A stretch of 64,000 nucleotides of DNA from assembly GCA_900045905.1 (NCBI GenBank), contig FCNS01000008.1, forward strand, positions 62,001 to 126,000, in the 5' to 3' direction. The notes under the pieces are model-generated. The model worked only from the letters and a program-made list of their open reading frames with translations. It had not been told where the DNA came from and did no database searches. Position numbers and translations under genes: made by a program. This DNA comes from Clostridiales bacterium CHKCI001. GTDB taxonomy: Bacteria; Bacillota; Clostridia; Lachnospirales; Lachnospiraceae. Shown here one piece after another: positions 42,091 through 51,235 of the stretch (its first letter is position 1; each line of letters opens with the position of its first letter).

Positions 42091-42788
42091 AAAGAATTGG
42101 AATTATTGCCGCAATGGAAGAAGAAATGTCAGCCGTAAAGGAAAAATTGGAACATATGGAAACCAAACAGCTTTATGGAAAAACTTTTTTTATCGGTTTC
42201 TTATCCAAAAAACCATGTGTTCTCGTCAAATGCGGGATTGGCAAAGTAAATGCTGCCCATACGACTCAGCTTATGATCGATCATTTTTCTCCATCTTATA
42301 TTATTAATGTTGGCTCAGCTGGTGCATTAAACTATAATTTAAACTATCTAGATATTATTATTTCTACTGCATGCATTCAGTTTGATTTCGACCTGACCGT
42401 ATTTGGAAGAAAACCTGGAGAACTGCCAGAACTTGGCCAATACTTAAAAGCGGATTCACATTTAATTGAATTAACCAAACAAGCCATTACTGAGACTGAT
42501 TCTTCTCATGGCATTATAACTGGAATTATTGCTACAGGTGATCAGTTTATCAATGATCCAACTGTAAAACAGTCCCTATATAATCGGTTTCAGGCTCAGT
42601 GTGATGAAATGGAAGGTGCTGCCATTGCTCAGGTATGTACGCTTTGCCAAGTCCCATTTGTTATTATTCGTTCTATCACAGATAAACCAAATACCAAAGC
42701 CAAAGTAGATTTTTATGATTATTTAGAACAAGCTTCTACACGCTGTGCTCAGTTCTTAGAAAAAGTCGCTCAGCTAATCGAATGCTAA
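42087..42788 (+). CDS. mtnN: 5'-methylthioadenosine/S-adenosylhomocysteine nucleosidase
   Basis: 233 residues from the ATG at 42087 overlapping the luxS stop (ATGA); the longer frame from 42051 lies inside luxS. It removes adenine from MTA and SAH, feeding LuxS. IAAMEEEMSAVKEKL, the VNVGSAGAL-type segment (INVGSAGALN), the DxxMEGAAIAQVC nucleoside site and the late RSITDKPNTKA are typical. SD GGAG inside luxS. Confidence 0.96.
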   Translation: MKRIGIIAAMEEEMSAVKEKLEHMETKQLYGKTFFIGFLSKKPCVLVKCGIGKVNAAHTTQLMIDHFSPSYIINVGSAGALNYNLNYLDIIISTACIQFDFDLTVFGRKPGELPELGQYLKADSHLIELTKQAITETDSSHGIITGIIATGDQFINDPTVKQSLYNRFQAQCDEMEGAAIAQVCTLCQVPFVIIRSITDKPNTKAKVDFYDYLEQASTRCAQFLEKVAQLIEC

Positions 42789-42814
42789 CTCATACTAGTT
42801 AAGGAGGAGATTTA

Positions 42815-43369
42815 ATGGACAATTTAAATAATTTTATTCGTATCCTATCAGGCAGTTTTAATAACCATGAACAGTTCAAAGAGCTGCAAGAGAAAGGAAT
42901 TGTTAATTTTCCATTTGCGAAGCATATTAACACAATATGCAACGACAAAATCACAAATCTTCCAGAAAATTTCAAGGGATACTTTCTCTTAGAAGAAAGT
43001 TATTATACATTAAATGGTAATACTCATGCATCCCCTCATCTTTTTTTATTCACAGAAGAAAATGACGGAATTAAACTAACCTCTTACGAAATGCCAAGTG
43101 GTTATAACAAAGACAATTTCGCCTATGAACAATTAAATCCTATTGATTACAACGACCTAAGCATATCTCAGAAATTCACACCAGCTATTTATAAGCAAAA
43201 CAGTGGCATCTGGGAAGGCGGCAGTATAAGCATGTTTTCTCCAGTGCTTAAATTTACATTATATGAACGTTTTTCAGAAGAACAACTGGAAGTCTCAGAA
43301 TCAATGGAAGTAAACGGAAAAAGAACATTTGGATACGATGAACCAATCATTTATAAAAGAGTGAAATAA
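42815..43369 (+). CDS. Conserved hypothetical protein in the luxS operon
   Basis: 184 residues with a strong SD (AAGGAGGAG) 27 bases after mtnN. No signal peptide or membrane span. It begins LNNFIRILSGSFNNHEQFKE and has FKGYFLLEESYYTLNGNTH, then HLFLFTEENDGIKLTSYEMP. This order (short helix with SG.FNN.EQ, then EE.YY, then a beta strand pair) vaguely recalls the CpcT/CpeT lyase fold, but I cannot confirm it. Operon position suggests a link to the methyl cycle or simple read-through. Confidence 0.6.
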   Translation: MDNLNNFIRILSGSFNNHEQFKELQEKGIVNFPFAKHINTICNDKITNLPENFKGYFLLEESYYTLNGNTHASPHLFLFTEENDGIKLTSYEMPSGYNKDNFAYEQLNPIDYNDLSISQKFTPAIYKQNSGIWEGGSISMFSPVLKFTLYERFSEEQLEVSESMEVNGKRTFGYDEPIIYKRVK

Positions 43370-43371
43370 AA

Positions 43372-43391
43372 AAATCTATCACGATAACAAA
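43372..43391 (+). repeat. R2 box remnant h
   Basis: AAATCTATCACGATAACAAA: only the TATCACGATAA box of R2 is left, directly joined to the next terminator's A-run. Weak evidence alone. Confidence 0.35.
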
Positions 43392-43394
43392 AAA

Positions 43395-43443
43395 CCGCTG
43401 TATTAAGCAAATATATAAATATTGCCTAATACAGCGATTTTTT
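43395..43443. terminator. Bidirectional terminator between luxS operon and yebC
   Basis: CGCTGTATTA pairs with TAATACAGCG, with inner GCAA/TTGC pairing and A/T runs on both sides. Confidence 0.88.
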
Positions 43444-43463
43444 AAATAAAAATTTTTCTGTTC

Positions 43464-44192
43464 TTATTCATCCCAGTTATGATATACTTCTTGAACATCA
43501 TCGTCTTCATCCAATAAATCCAAAATACGATTCATCTGCTTAATGTCCTGTTCACTTGTTAATTCTACCCAAGTCTGAGGAATCATCGTTACTTGTGCAT
43601 CTGCCATAGCAATGTTTTCCACTTCCAGAGCTTCACGCACTGCTGAAAAATCTTCTGGATCGGTAATTACTTCATAGCTGTCTTCTTGTTCCGAGAAATC
43701 CTCTGCTCCTGCATCAAGTGCCATCATCATCAGATCATCTGCCTCTAATTCACAGTCTTCTTTAGCAATAATAATCTGTCCCTTTTTATCAAACATAAAT
43801 GACACACATCCAGTTGTTCCAACATTGCCTCCGCCCTTTGTAAATGCATTACGTACATTGGATGCTGTACGGTTTCTATTATCTGTCAATGTTTCAACAA
43901 TAATCGCCGTTCCATTTGGACCATATCCTTCATAAGTAATTGACTCATAGTTCGTTGCATTTGCATCTCCTGCTGCCTTCTTAATACTTCTGTCAATCGT
44001 ATCATTTGGCATATTGTTTGCTTTTGCTTTTGCAATTACATCACGTAATTTACTATTATTAGCTGGATCTGCTCCACCTTCTTTTACCGCAACTGCAATT
44101 TCTCTTCCAATTCTTGTAAAAACTTTCCCCTTTGCAGCATCGTTTTTCTCTTTTTTGTGTTTAATATTGGCAAATTTGGAATGTCCTGACAT
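43464..44192 (-). CDS. yebC: YebC/PmpR-family protein
   Basis: 242 residues from the ATG at 44192 (AAGGAG eight bases upstream). It begins [23 protein letters not shown], the family hallmark, followed by three-domain YebC architecture with an acidic C-terminus ([16 protein letters not shown]). YebC proteins were named as transcription regulators; recent work links this family to translation of proline-rich stretches. The 323-base gap to mazF holds no further gene that I can see. Confidence 0.95.
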   Translation of the reverse strand: MSGHSKFANIKHKKEKNDAAKGKVFTRIGREIAVAVKEGGADPANNSKLRDVIAKAKANNMPNDTIDRSIKKAAGDANATNYESITYEGYGPNGTAIIVETLTDNRNRTASNVRNAFTKGGGNVGTTGCVSFMFDKKGQIIIAKEDCELEADDLMMMALDAGAEDFSEQEDSYEVITDPEDFSAVREALEVENIAMADAQVTMIPQTWVELTSEQDIKQMNRILDLLDEDDDVQEVYHNWDE

Positions 44193-44515
44193 ATTCAACG
44201 CTCCTTTATTTCTAAAACTCAGTTTTATTTTTTATATCTCCAGGCTTTTCATAGATTTCTATTTTTAAACGCAGAACAGATAATTTCTTTTCAAGTTCAC
44301 TTGCATTTCATTATAATAGACTCATTTCGCCCTATATTAGATTTTTTCTAAATTTGAGATAAAATTTCCGCATATATTTTACCACTGTTTTTATGAGTTT
44401 GCAAGCAAATCCTACTTGACGAACAGCGCAAATATTGTCAGAGGACACAGAATTTCGTTTTGTAGTTTCATTTGGTCAGATTTTCATGAAAGAAAATGTC
44501 CAGAGTGTATTCTTA

Positions 44516-44863
44516 TTATGTATTAATATCCAGACTGATACAGAGTGCCCGATCTACTTTCTGAATCACATTCTGGTCCAAATGGCACACTTTTTCTCTT
44601 AACCTTTTTTTATCAATTGTTCGAAGCTGCTCCAATAAAATAACAGAATCTTTTACAATTTCGCAGCTTCTTGAATCAATTTCAATATGAGTCGGAAGTT
44701 TTGCTTTATTCATCCTAGAAGTAATTGCTGCACAAATGACTGTAGGGCTATGTTTGTTACCTATGTCATTCTGAATAATAAGCACTGGCCGGATTCCTCC
44801 TTGTTCAGAACCAACCACTGGCCTTAAATCTGCATAATAAATATCTCCACGTCTAATAATCAC
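44516..44863 (-). CDS. MazF/EndoA-type endoribonuclease toxin, no adjacent antitoxin
   Basis: 115 residues from GTG 44863, giving the family start [20 protein letters not shown]; the [12 protein letters not shown] segment holds the conserved catalytic Arg and the Thr/Ser of [12 protein letters not shown] lies downstream. MazF cleaves mRNA at short motifs. In Bacillus the order is alr, antitoxin, toxin; here only 97 bases separate alr from the toxin, too few for an antitoxin gene. So it is an orphan at this site, or the antitoxin is elsewhere. Confidence 0.92.
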   Translation of the reverse strand: MIIRRGDIYYADLRPVVGSEQGGIRPVLIIQNDIGNKHSPTVICAAITSRMNKAKLPTHIEIDSRSCEIVKDSVILLEQLRTIDKKRLREKVCHLDQNVIQKVDRALCISLDINT

Positions 44864-44960
44864 TGAATTCACACTCCATTACTTGTTGATAATTCCAGTA
44901 TCTCCCAAAGTATCAGTGTGTATTCTGAAATCTATCGCCGCAATTCGACAACTACGCTAA

Positions 44961-46142
44961 TCATTTAAAATCAATATATTGATCATGAAAATAATCCTTT
45001 GTCCCTATGATTTTTCCTCCTGCCACGTAAACTCTTGGAATCCGTTTTCCAAGATCACATACAAATTCATAATTAAATGTTCCTGCTAATTCTGCTAGTT
45101 CTTCTACTGTAATCTGTTCGTTCTGATCCTTTCCAATTAAAGTTACAGTATCTCCTTGCTGTACCTCTGGAATATCACTAACATCCATCATAAATTGATC
45201 CATACAAATACGTCCAATAATTGGTGCCTTCTTTCCTCGTACAAGTGCATAGCCTTTATTTGAAAGAGCTCTTGGATACCCGTCTCCATACCCAATCGAT
45301 ACTGTTGCAACTTTGGTTTCTTTCTGCGTTACAAAGGTAGCTCCATAGCCAATTGGAGTCCCCCTTGAAACTGTCTTTAAATAACTTATAATACTCTTTA
45401 ATTCCAATGCAGGAGTCAGGCGGACATTTTCTTTCTTTACTTCTTCCGAAGGATAGAGTCCATAAAGTGCAATGCCCGCACGAACCATATCAATATTCGC
45501 TTCTTTCAGATCAATAATTCCTGCACTATTAGAGCAGTGTCGAATCGGAATACGAATTCCATTGTCTTCCAACAATTGCAGCATTTCTTTAAACATTTGT
45601 ATTTGTTTTTTTGCTTCTGTTTTGTCTGCCATATCTGCAGTTGCCATATGAGTAAAAACTCCCTCTATAACAATATTCGGAAGTGCTTTTATTTTCTGTA
45701 TCAACGTTAATATTTCATCAGCCGAGCGGAGTCCAATTCTCCCCATACCTGTGTCCATTTTTATATGTACATAAGCATTCTTTCCCAACTTTTGCGCTGT
45801 CTTAGAAAGGAATTCAACTTCCTTCCATTCAGAAACAGTATAACGAATCTCTTGTTCCACAAGAGATTCAAATGCTTCCTCTGGTACATAACCAAGCACC
45901 AGAATTGGCTTTATAATATGATGTTCTCTCAACACCCATCCTTCTTCGACTGCTGCAACTGCATATCCCCACACAAGATCTTCGACTGCTTTTGCAACTG
46001 GTACACTTCCATGCCCATACCCATCTGATTTTACGACACCGCAAATCATTGTCTCTTTTGCAATATTGGCCTTCATTGCTTCCATATTTTGACGAATCGC
46101 ATCTAAATTTATGGTTGCATAAACTCGCTTATATTGTTTCAT
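44961..46142 (-). CDS. alr: Alanine racemase
   Basis: 393 residues. PLP Lys38 in VVKSDGYGHG; later TVSIGYGDGYPR holds the second catalytic Tyr region. It makes D-alanine for peptidoglycan. It stands in the conserved cluster rex, acpS, nnr, alr, mazF. The stop TGA overlaps the ATG of a 10-codon frame of no clear meaning. Confidence 0.97.
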   Translation of the reverse strand: MKQYKRVYATINLDAIRQNMEAMKANIAKETMICGVVKSDGYGHGSVPVAKAVEDLVWGYAVAAVEEGWVLREHHIIKPILVLGYVPEEAFESLVEQEIRYTVSEWKEVEFLSKTAQKLGKNAYVHIKMDTGMGRIGLRSADEILTLIQKIKALPNIVIEGVFTHMATADMADKTEAKKQIQMFKEMLQLLEDNGIRIPIRHCSNSAGIIDLKEANIDMVRAGIALYGLYPSEEVKKENVRLTPALELKSIISYLKTVSRGTPIGYGATFVTQKETKVATVSIGYGDGYPRALSNKGYALVRGKKAPIIGRICMDQFMMDVSDIPEVQQGDTVTLIGKDQNEQITVEELAELAGTFNYEFVCDLGKRIPRVYVAGGKIIGTKDYFHDQYIDFK

Positions 46143-46195
46143 CTTAATTGAATCCTTCTTTCATCACTCGGCAGTTGAATGTACTGCCTGTTTTG

Positions 46196-46241
46196 TTAAC
46201 GTGCTATGCAAAAGAAAGCTCCAGTGGAGGTTTCTTTTGTT
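46196..46241 (-). repeat. R2 repeat copy e, inside the 3' end of nnr
   Basis: Minus strand AACAAAAGAAACCTCC, ACTGGAGCTTTCTTTTG, CATAGCACGTTAAC. The nnr stop codon TAA is the TTAA at its end. On the plus strand it is preceded by hairpin GGCAGT-tgaatgt-ACTGCC and TGTTTTG, again a terminator-like stem. Confidence 0.85.
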
Positions 46242-47740
46242 ACTGCTGAAATTCCCTGAATTAAGTCAGACGCTCTCATACTGTACTCACCATATTGCTC
46301 CTTTGCCCAATCTCCAGCCAATCCATGTAAATATACTCCTAAACATGCAGATAAACGGGCACTGCATTCTTGCGCAAGCAAACCTGCAATGATACCAGTT
46401 AATACATCTCCACTTCCTCCAACAGCCATACCACTATTGCCACTTTTATTGATATATAAACCAGATTCTCCATCTGTTACAATCGTCCTTGCATCCTTGC
46501 AGACAGCAACGATATTATGCTGCTGTGCAAACTGTATTGCATTTTCAGGCAAATTTTCCTTTAACTGTTTAATGGACTTATCTGTTAAACGGCTAAGTTC
46601 GCCCAAATGAGGCGTTAAAATCAGGTCTTTCCTATCATAACACCATTTTTGTGATTTGACTAGAAGATTTATTCCATCTGCATCTAAAATTAATGGAACA
46701 CTTCGATTTGTCATAACATAATCTACCAATTTTCCTGCATAGTCTGACAATGACAAACCAGGTCCAAGCACAATTACATCTGCAAATTTCAAACATTCAT
46801 CAATACACTCCCAATCAATCCTATTACAATCATAAGTCGTCATTACCGCTTCTGGAAGCAACGTTTGTAAAATCTGCCGATTTTCTTCCACAGTTAGAAT
46901 CCGAACAAGTCCCGCACCCATTGCATATGCTGCCGATGCAGATAGATAAGCAGCCCCTGCCATATTTTTAGAACCAGCAATAACCAGAACCTTTCCAAAT
47001 GTTCCTTTATTTCCATTTGCCAGGCGATATGGAAGCCTTTTTAAATCTTGTTTCGTATAGGTAAATGCTTTATTTTCGATCTGCTCCAAAGCTACACTTG
47101 GAAATCCAATATCCTCAACTACTAATCTTCCTGTATATTCTGCTCCTGGATAAAGGATATGACCCATTTTTTGGTATCCAAATGTTACCGTAATATCTGC
47201 CCGTACTGCTGTTTTCATGATTTCCCCTGTATCTGAGTGAATACCAGAAGCAATGTCTACTGACACAACAAGAGTCTTCATTTGATTCACCTGATGAATC
47301 GCTTTTTCAAACACACCCCCTACATCTCTTGTCAATCCAATGCCAAATAAAGCATCTACTACTATTTTATATTCTTTTTTTTCAATATATTCTTCTACTA
47401 TGTTCTCTTCTGCTGCTTTAATAGAAATTTGTAGAGAATCTAAAATCTTTTTTTGACAAATCCATTCCTTGGTTGCTTTTTCTATCTTACCAAATACAAG
47501 TATATCTACAATCGAATAACCTTTTTGTTTCAACATCCTAGCCACTGCCAACCCATCGGCTCCATTATTTCCTACACCTGCCAGTATCAATACAGGCATC
47601 TCTGGATTGGTTACTGCTACAATTTCTTTTGTCACTGCCATTGCAGCACGTTCCATTAATACAACAGATGGAATTCCTATCGTCTGAATCGAATATTGAT
47701 CTACCATCTGGGCTTGTTTTCCTGTTAAAATATACTCCAT
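46196..47740 (-). CDS. nnr: Bifunctional NAD(P)H-hydrate repair enzyme Nnr
   Basis: 514 residues with an N-terminal epimerase (YjeF_N, VGNNGADGLAVARML) and a C-terminal ADP-dependent dehydratase (GSKNMAGAAYLSASAAY, then MAVGGSGDVLTGIIAGLLA). It repairs hydrated NADH and NADPH. The last 15 residues (KETSTGAFFCIAR region) are encoded by R2 copy e, so the natural C-terminus near residue 500 was probably replaced by the repeat. An R3 leader carries its SD. Confidence 0.94.
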   Translation of the reverse strand: MEYILTGKQAQMVDQYSIQTIGIPSVVLMERAAMAVTKEIVAVTNPEMPVLILAGVGNNGADGLAVARMLKQKGYSIVDILVFGKIEKATKEWICQKKILDSLQISIKAAEENIVEEYIEKKEYKIVVDALFGIGLTRDVGGVFEKAIHQVNQMKTLVVSVDIASGIHSDTGEIMKTAVRADITVTFGYQKMGHILYPGAEYTGRLVVEDIGFPSVALEQIENKAFTYTKQDLKRLPYRLANGNKGTFGKVLVIAGSKNMAGAAYLSASAAYAMGAGLVRILTVEENRQILQTLLPEAVMTTYDCNRIDWECIDECLKFADVIVLGPGLSLSDYAGKLVDYVMTNRSVPLILDADGINLLVKSQKWCYDRKDLILTPHLGELSRLTDKSIKQLKENLPENAIQFAQQHNIVAVCKDARTIVTDGESGLYINKSGNSGMAVGGSGDVLTGIIAGLLAQECSARLSACLGVYLHGLAGDWAKEQYGEYSMRASDLIQGISAVTKETSTGAFFCIAR

Positions 47741-47775
47741 ATTTACCTCCTAATTCCACATTTACCGTGGCACCC
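47741..47775 (-). repeat. R3 leader repeat before nnr
   Basis: Minus strand GCCAC-GGTAAAT-GTGGAATTAGGAGGTAAATATG. The stem CCAC/GTGG differs from murD's GCCGC/GCGGC but keeps pairing. The TAGGAGGTAAA end is the SD. Confidence 0.5.
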
Positions 47776-47925
47776 TATGATTTACTTACAAATAACATAA
47801 AAATAGCTGTGCTCTAATTATCATCCAAAGAAACACTGATTTGATTTCTCATATTGACATATAACGCCAATTAGGACAACTTCTCGACACACAGCTTTTT
47901 ACCATTATTTTACAGCAGCCTTTTC

Positions 47926-48279
47926 TTATTCCAAAATTACATTAGCAATTGCATAATGCCTCTCATGTGAAATTGTAACATGAATACAAGTTACACCTAA
48001 CTGCTCTGCTCTTTCTTTTGCTTTGCCATAGAATTGAATATACGGTCTTCCTAGATCATCCCTTAAAACAGCAATCTGCTCTAGACCAAATCCTCGAAAT
48101 CCAGTTCCCAACGCTTTCGCGGCAGCCTCTTTTGCAGCAAAATTGCCTGCTAGTGACTCGACACGATGTACACACGCTCTTTCTTCTTGGCAGAAGTATT
48201 TTTGTAAAAAACGAGCATTTTGGATTGCTTTTTGAATTCGTTGTATTTCTACAATATCAATCCCTATCCCTAAAATCAT
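47926..48279 (-). CDS. acpS: Holo-[acyl-carrier-protein] synthase
   Basis: 117 residues. Asp8 in GIGIDIVEI and Glu near 51 in FAAKEAAAKALGTG are the magnesium ligands. It transfers 4'-phosphopantetheine from CoA to ACP. It starts only three bases after the rex stop codon, so the two are co-transcribed. Confidence 0.96.
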   Translation of the reverse strand: MILGIGIDIVEIQRIQKAIQNARFLQKYFCQEERACVHRVESLAGNFAAKEAAAKALGTGFRGFGLEQIAVLRDDLGRPYIQFYGKAKERAEQLGVTCIHVTISHERHYAIANVILE

Positions 48280-48282
48280 AAA

Positions 48283-48936
48283 TTACTCCAACTCTTTATT
48301 TCTCTTTTTTACTGGATGATCCATACGATAAGATAAACGCATAAGACTTTCTGAAAGATGCACGTTTTCCACAACAACATTTTTAGAAACACTTAGATCT
48401 GTATGAGCAAAATTCCATATTGCTTTAATTCCATATTGTACAAGTCGTTCCGCCATTACTTCAGCCTTTAATTTTGGCAATGTCAATGCTGCAATTTCAA
48501 TTTGATTCTTTTGAATATATTCTTCTAAATCCTCAATTGGATAAACTTCAATTCCTCTAATTGTCATTCCAATCAATCTTGGATTAATATCAAACATACC
48601 TTTTACAAAAAATCCACTGCGTTCAAAGTTTGCATAATTTGCAATTGCTTGTCCTAGATTTCCAGCACCGATTACAATTAAATTATGTTGTCTGTCCAAA
48701 CCTAAAATCTTGCCAATTTCCCCATGTAAATAAGATACATTATAACCATATCCCTGTTGACCAAATCCTCCAAAATTATTCAAATCTTGCCGGATTTGTG
48801 AAGCTGTTACCTGCATCCGCTCACTTAACTCATTCGATGAAATCCTCTCTACTCCTTCTTGCATTAAGTCCCCCAAATAACGATAGTATCTCGGCAATCG
48901 TTTAATTACCGCCTTTGAAATTGGTTTGTTCTCCAC
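48283..48936 (-). CDS. rex: Redox-sensing transcriptional repressor Rex
   Basis: 217 residues. N-terminal winged helix (ISKAVIKRLPRYYRYLGDL, QVTASQIRQDLNNFGGFG), then a Rossmann domain with VIGAGNLGQAIANY near 88-101. Rex represses fermentation genes when NAD+ is high relative to NADH. Start is GTG at 48936 with GGAAGGGCGG upstream. A Rex-like palindrome overlaps its promoter. Confidence 0.96.
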   Translation of the reverse strand: MENKPISKAVIKRLPRYYRYLGDLMQEGVERISSNELSERMQVTASQIRQDLNNFGGFGQQGYGYNVSYLHGEIGKILGLDRQHNLIVIGAGNLGQAIANYANFERSGFFVKGMFDINPRLIGMTIRGIEVYPIEDLEEYIQKNQIEIAALTLPKLKAEVMAERLVQYGIKAIWNFAHTDLSVSKNVVVENVHLSESLMRLSYRMDHPVKKRNKELE

Positions 48937-48971
48937 TTTAATCCGCCCTTCCTTGTTCGATCATATATATT

Positions 48972-49000
48972 ATTATAACTTTTTGACAAAAAAATGTCAA
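48972..49000 (-). promoter_or_regulatory. rex promoter
   Basis: TTGACA (48995-49000), 17-base spacer, TATAAT (48972-48977): full consensus on both hexamers. Confidence 0.85.
48983..49000. promoter_or_regulatory. Candidate Rex operator
   Basis: TTGACA-AAAAAA-TGTCAA, an 18-bp palindrome with the length and TTG/CAA ends of the Rex box (TTGTTAAnnnnTTAACAA). It covers the -35 and part of the spacer of the rex promoter. Confidence 0.6.
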
Positions 49001-49130
49001 TCAGAAATAAGAAACTGTTCCGAATGCCTATTTTTCACTAAAATTTTGCCATTATACTGGACATCATTCTGGTTTTTTAGTAAACTAGAATGCGGTTACT
49101 TTTATTTTTATAACGACAGGAAGTGAAATT

Positions 49131-51041
49131 ATGATATTAGCCTGTAATAATATTAGCAAATCATTTATTGATAAGACAGTTATTACGGATGCCTCTTTTC
49201 ATATCGAAGAACGAGAAAAAGCAGCCATTGTAGGTGTAAATGGATCTGGAAAAACAACTCTTCTGAAAATTATTATGGGAATTATACCTGCCGACAGCGG
49301 AGATGTTACGATCGCAAAGGGCAAATCAATTGGATATCTTGCACAGCACCAAAATTTACAGAGCGGCCGCTCTATATATGAAGAAATGTTAGATGCAAAA
49401 CAATACATCCTCACATTAGAAGAAAATATCCGAGATTTAGAAATAAAAATGAAATCTGCTTCTGGTAGTGAACTAGAAGAAATGCTCTCACTTTATTCTA
49501 AAATGCACCACCAATTTGAATTAGAAAATGGATATGCATATCAAAGCGAAATTGTAGGAGTGCTAAAAGGACTGGGATTTGAAACAGAAGAATTTGATAA
49601 AACCGTTGATCATTTATCTGGAGGGCAAAAGACACGTGTATCACTTGGCAAACTTTTACTCTCTAAACCAGATATTTTACTTTTAGACGAGCCAACGAAT
49701 CATCTAGATATGGAATCCATTGCATGGTTAGAAAACTTTTTAGTGAACTATAACGGCAGTGTAATTATCGTCGCACATGATCGTTTTTTTCTTGACAAAG
49801 TAGTAACGAAAATTATCGAGATTGACCAAACGCATGTACGCACATATATTGGCAACTATAGTGCATACAGCATAAAAAAACGTGCGGTTATGGACGCTTT
49901 AATGAAACAATATATGAATCAGCAACGAGAAATTAAACACCAAGAAGAAGTTATTACAAAGTTAAAATCATTTAATCGCGAGAAATCTATCCGCCGTGCC
50001 GAAAGCCGCGAAAAAATGCTAAGTAAAGTAGAGCGCCTTGACAAACCAATGAGCGACGACGCAATTATGAATCTTAGACTCGAACCGAATATACTGAGCG
50101 GAAATGATGTCTTGAGCATTCGTAATTTAAGTAAATCTTTTGGCTCTCGTCATCTTTTCTCTAACATAGATATCGAAATTAAACGAGGAGAACGTGTTGC
50201 TATAATTGGTAACAATGGAACTGGCAAAACAACACTTTTAAAAATTATCAATGGTTTGATTCCAGCTGATAGTGGAACAATCACACTTGGTTCTAAAGTA
50301 CATGTTGGTTATTTTGACCAAGAACATCAAACTCTTCATATGGATAAAACAATTTTTCAAGAAATTTCTGATGACTATCCAAGTATGACAAATACACAAA
50401 TTCGTAATATACTTGCTGCATTCTTATTCACAAACGATGATGTATTTAAGCCAATCAGTGAACTAAGTGGTGGAGAGCAGGGACGGGTATCTCTCGCTAA
50501 ACTTATGCTTTCAGATTCTAACTTTCTTATTTTAGACGAGCCAACCAATCATTTGGATATGATGTCAAAAGAAATTTTAGAACAAGCATTAAATCGTTAT
50601 ACTGGTACATTATTATATGTATCTCATGACCGTTATTTTATTAATCAAACCGCAACTCGTATTTTGGAATTAACTGGGGATACTTTTATTAATTATATTG
50701 GAAATTATGATTATTACCTAGAAAAAAAAGATATCTTGACCCAAACTGCGCTTGGCAAACAAGAAAATTTGACCCAAATTCCAGAGGAATCCTCCTCAAA
50801 ACTCAATTGGAAACAACAGAAAGAACGTCAAGCAAAAGAACGAAAACGTCAAACAGAATTAAAACGAATTGAAGATACAATCACTCATTTAGAAGATCGC
50901 AATGAGGAAATTGATGAACTTCTAACCCACGAAGACATATTTACTGACGTAACTAAACTTATAAAACTAAATAAAGAAAAAGAAGAAATCCAAACAAAAC
51001 TGGAAACTCTTATGGAACAATGGGAGAATCTTGCGGAATAA
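49131..51041 (+). CDS. ABC-F family ATPase (ribosome-associated)
   Basis: 636 residues with two ABC domains and no membrane span. Walker A: GVNGSGKTT (about 36) and GNNGTGKTT (about 359). Signatures LSGGQKTRV and LSGGEQGRV; Walker B LLLDEPTNHLDM and LILDEPTNHLDM. The linker between domains is charged (REIKHQEEVITKL), and a C-terminal coiled coil (about 555-636) places it with the YdiF/Uup-like group. ABC-F proteins act at the ribosomal E or P site; resistance function cannot be assumed. An 11-bp hairpin (CATTCT ... AGAATG, about 49066-49093) lies in its leader. Confidence 0.92.
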   Translation: MILACNNISKSFIDKTVITDASFHIEEREKAAIVGVNGSGKTTLLKIIMGIIPADSGDVTIAKGKSIGYLAQHQNLQSGRSIYEEMLDAKQYILTLEENIRDLEIKMKSASGSELEEMLSLYSKMHHQFELENGYAYQSEIVGVLKGLGFETEEFDKTVDHLSGGQKTRVSLGKLLLSKPDILLLDEPTNHLDMESIAWLENFLVNYNGSVIIVAHDRFFLDKVVTKIIEIDQTHVRTYIGNYSAYSIKKRAVMDALMKQYMNQQREIKHQEEVITKLKSFNREKSIRRAESREKMLSKVERLDKPMSDDAIMNLRLEPNILSGNDVLSIRNLSKSFGSRHLFSNIDIEIKRGERVAIIGNNGTGKTTLLKIINGLIPADSGTITLGSKVHVGYFDQEHQTLHMDKTIFQEISDDYPSMTNTQIRNILAAFLFTNDDVFKPISELSGGEQGRVSLAKLMLSDSNFLILDEPTNHLDMMSKEILEQALNRYTGTLLYVSHDRYFINQTATRILELTGDTFINYIGNYDYYLEKKDILTQTALGKQENLTQIPEESSSKLNWKQQKERQAKERKRQTELKRIEDTITHLEDRNEEIDELLTHEDIFTDVTKLIKLNKEKEEIQTKLETLMEQWENLAE

Positions 51042-51059
51042 CAATTTGAAAGAGCTCCC

Positions 51060-51190
51060 AATCTTACTTGTTATCAGGATGCGCTAGATCCATTTTTGTG
51101 TGAAAACCAGACGAAACACAGTACAAGTTTCATCGGTTTCCGTGCAGCAGCAAATGGAAATACGGGTATTTCCGCTTGCCATATGCTTTC
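51060..51190 (+). ncRNA. Structured 3' region after the ABC-F gene
   Basis: GAAAC/GTTTC and a longer GCAA-a-TGGAAATA / TATTTCCG-c-TTGC hairpin (about 51147-51177) precede the terminator. Either a structured 3' UTR or a small RNA; no promoter was identified. Confidence 0.3.
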
Positions 51191-51202
51191 CCACAAATAG
51201 AA

Positions 51203-51235
51203 AGAAGGAATTATAAAATATAATTCCTTCTTTTT
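51203..51235 (+). terminator. Terminator after the ABC-F gene
   Basis: GAAGGAATTATA-aaa-TATAATTCCTTC followed by TTTTT; the U-run continues directly into R2 copy f. Confidence 0.9.

Noticed and set aside
44881-44960. Possible antitoxin between alr and mazF
   Set aside because: The gap is too short; the only frame (MISVVVELRR) has ten codons and no resemblance to EndoAI.
49131-51041. ABC-F antibiotic resistance gene
   Set aside because: The C-terminal coiled coil and chromosomal setting next to rex fit the housekeeping YdiF/Uup-like group; resistance cannot be inferred.
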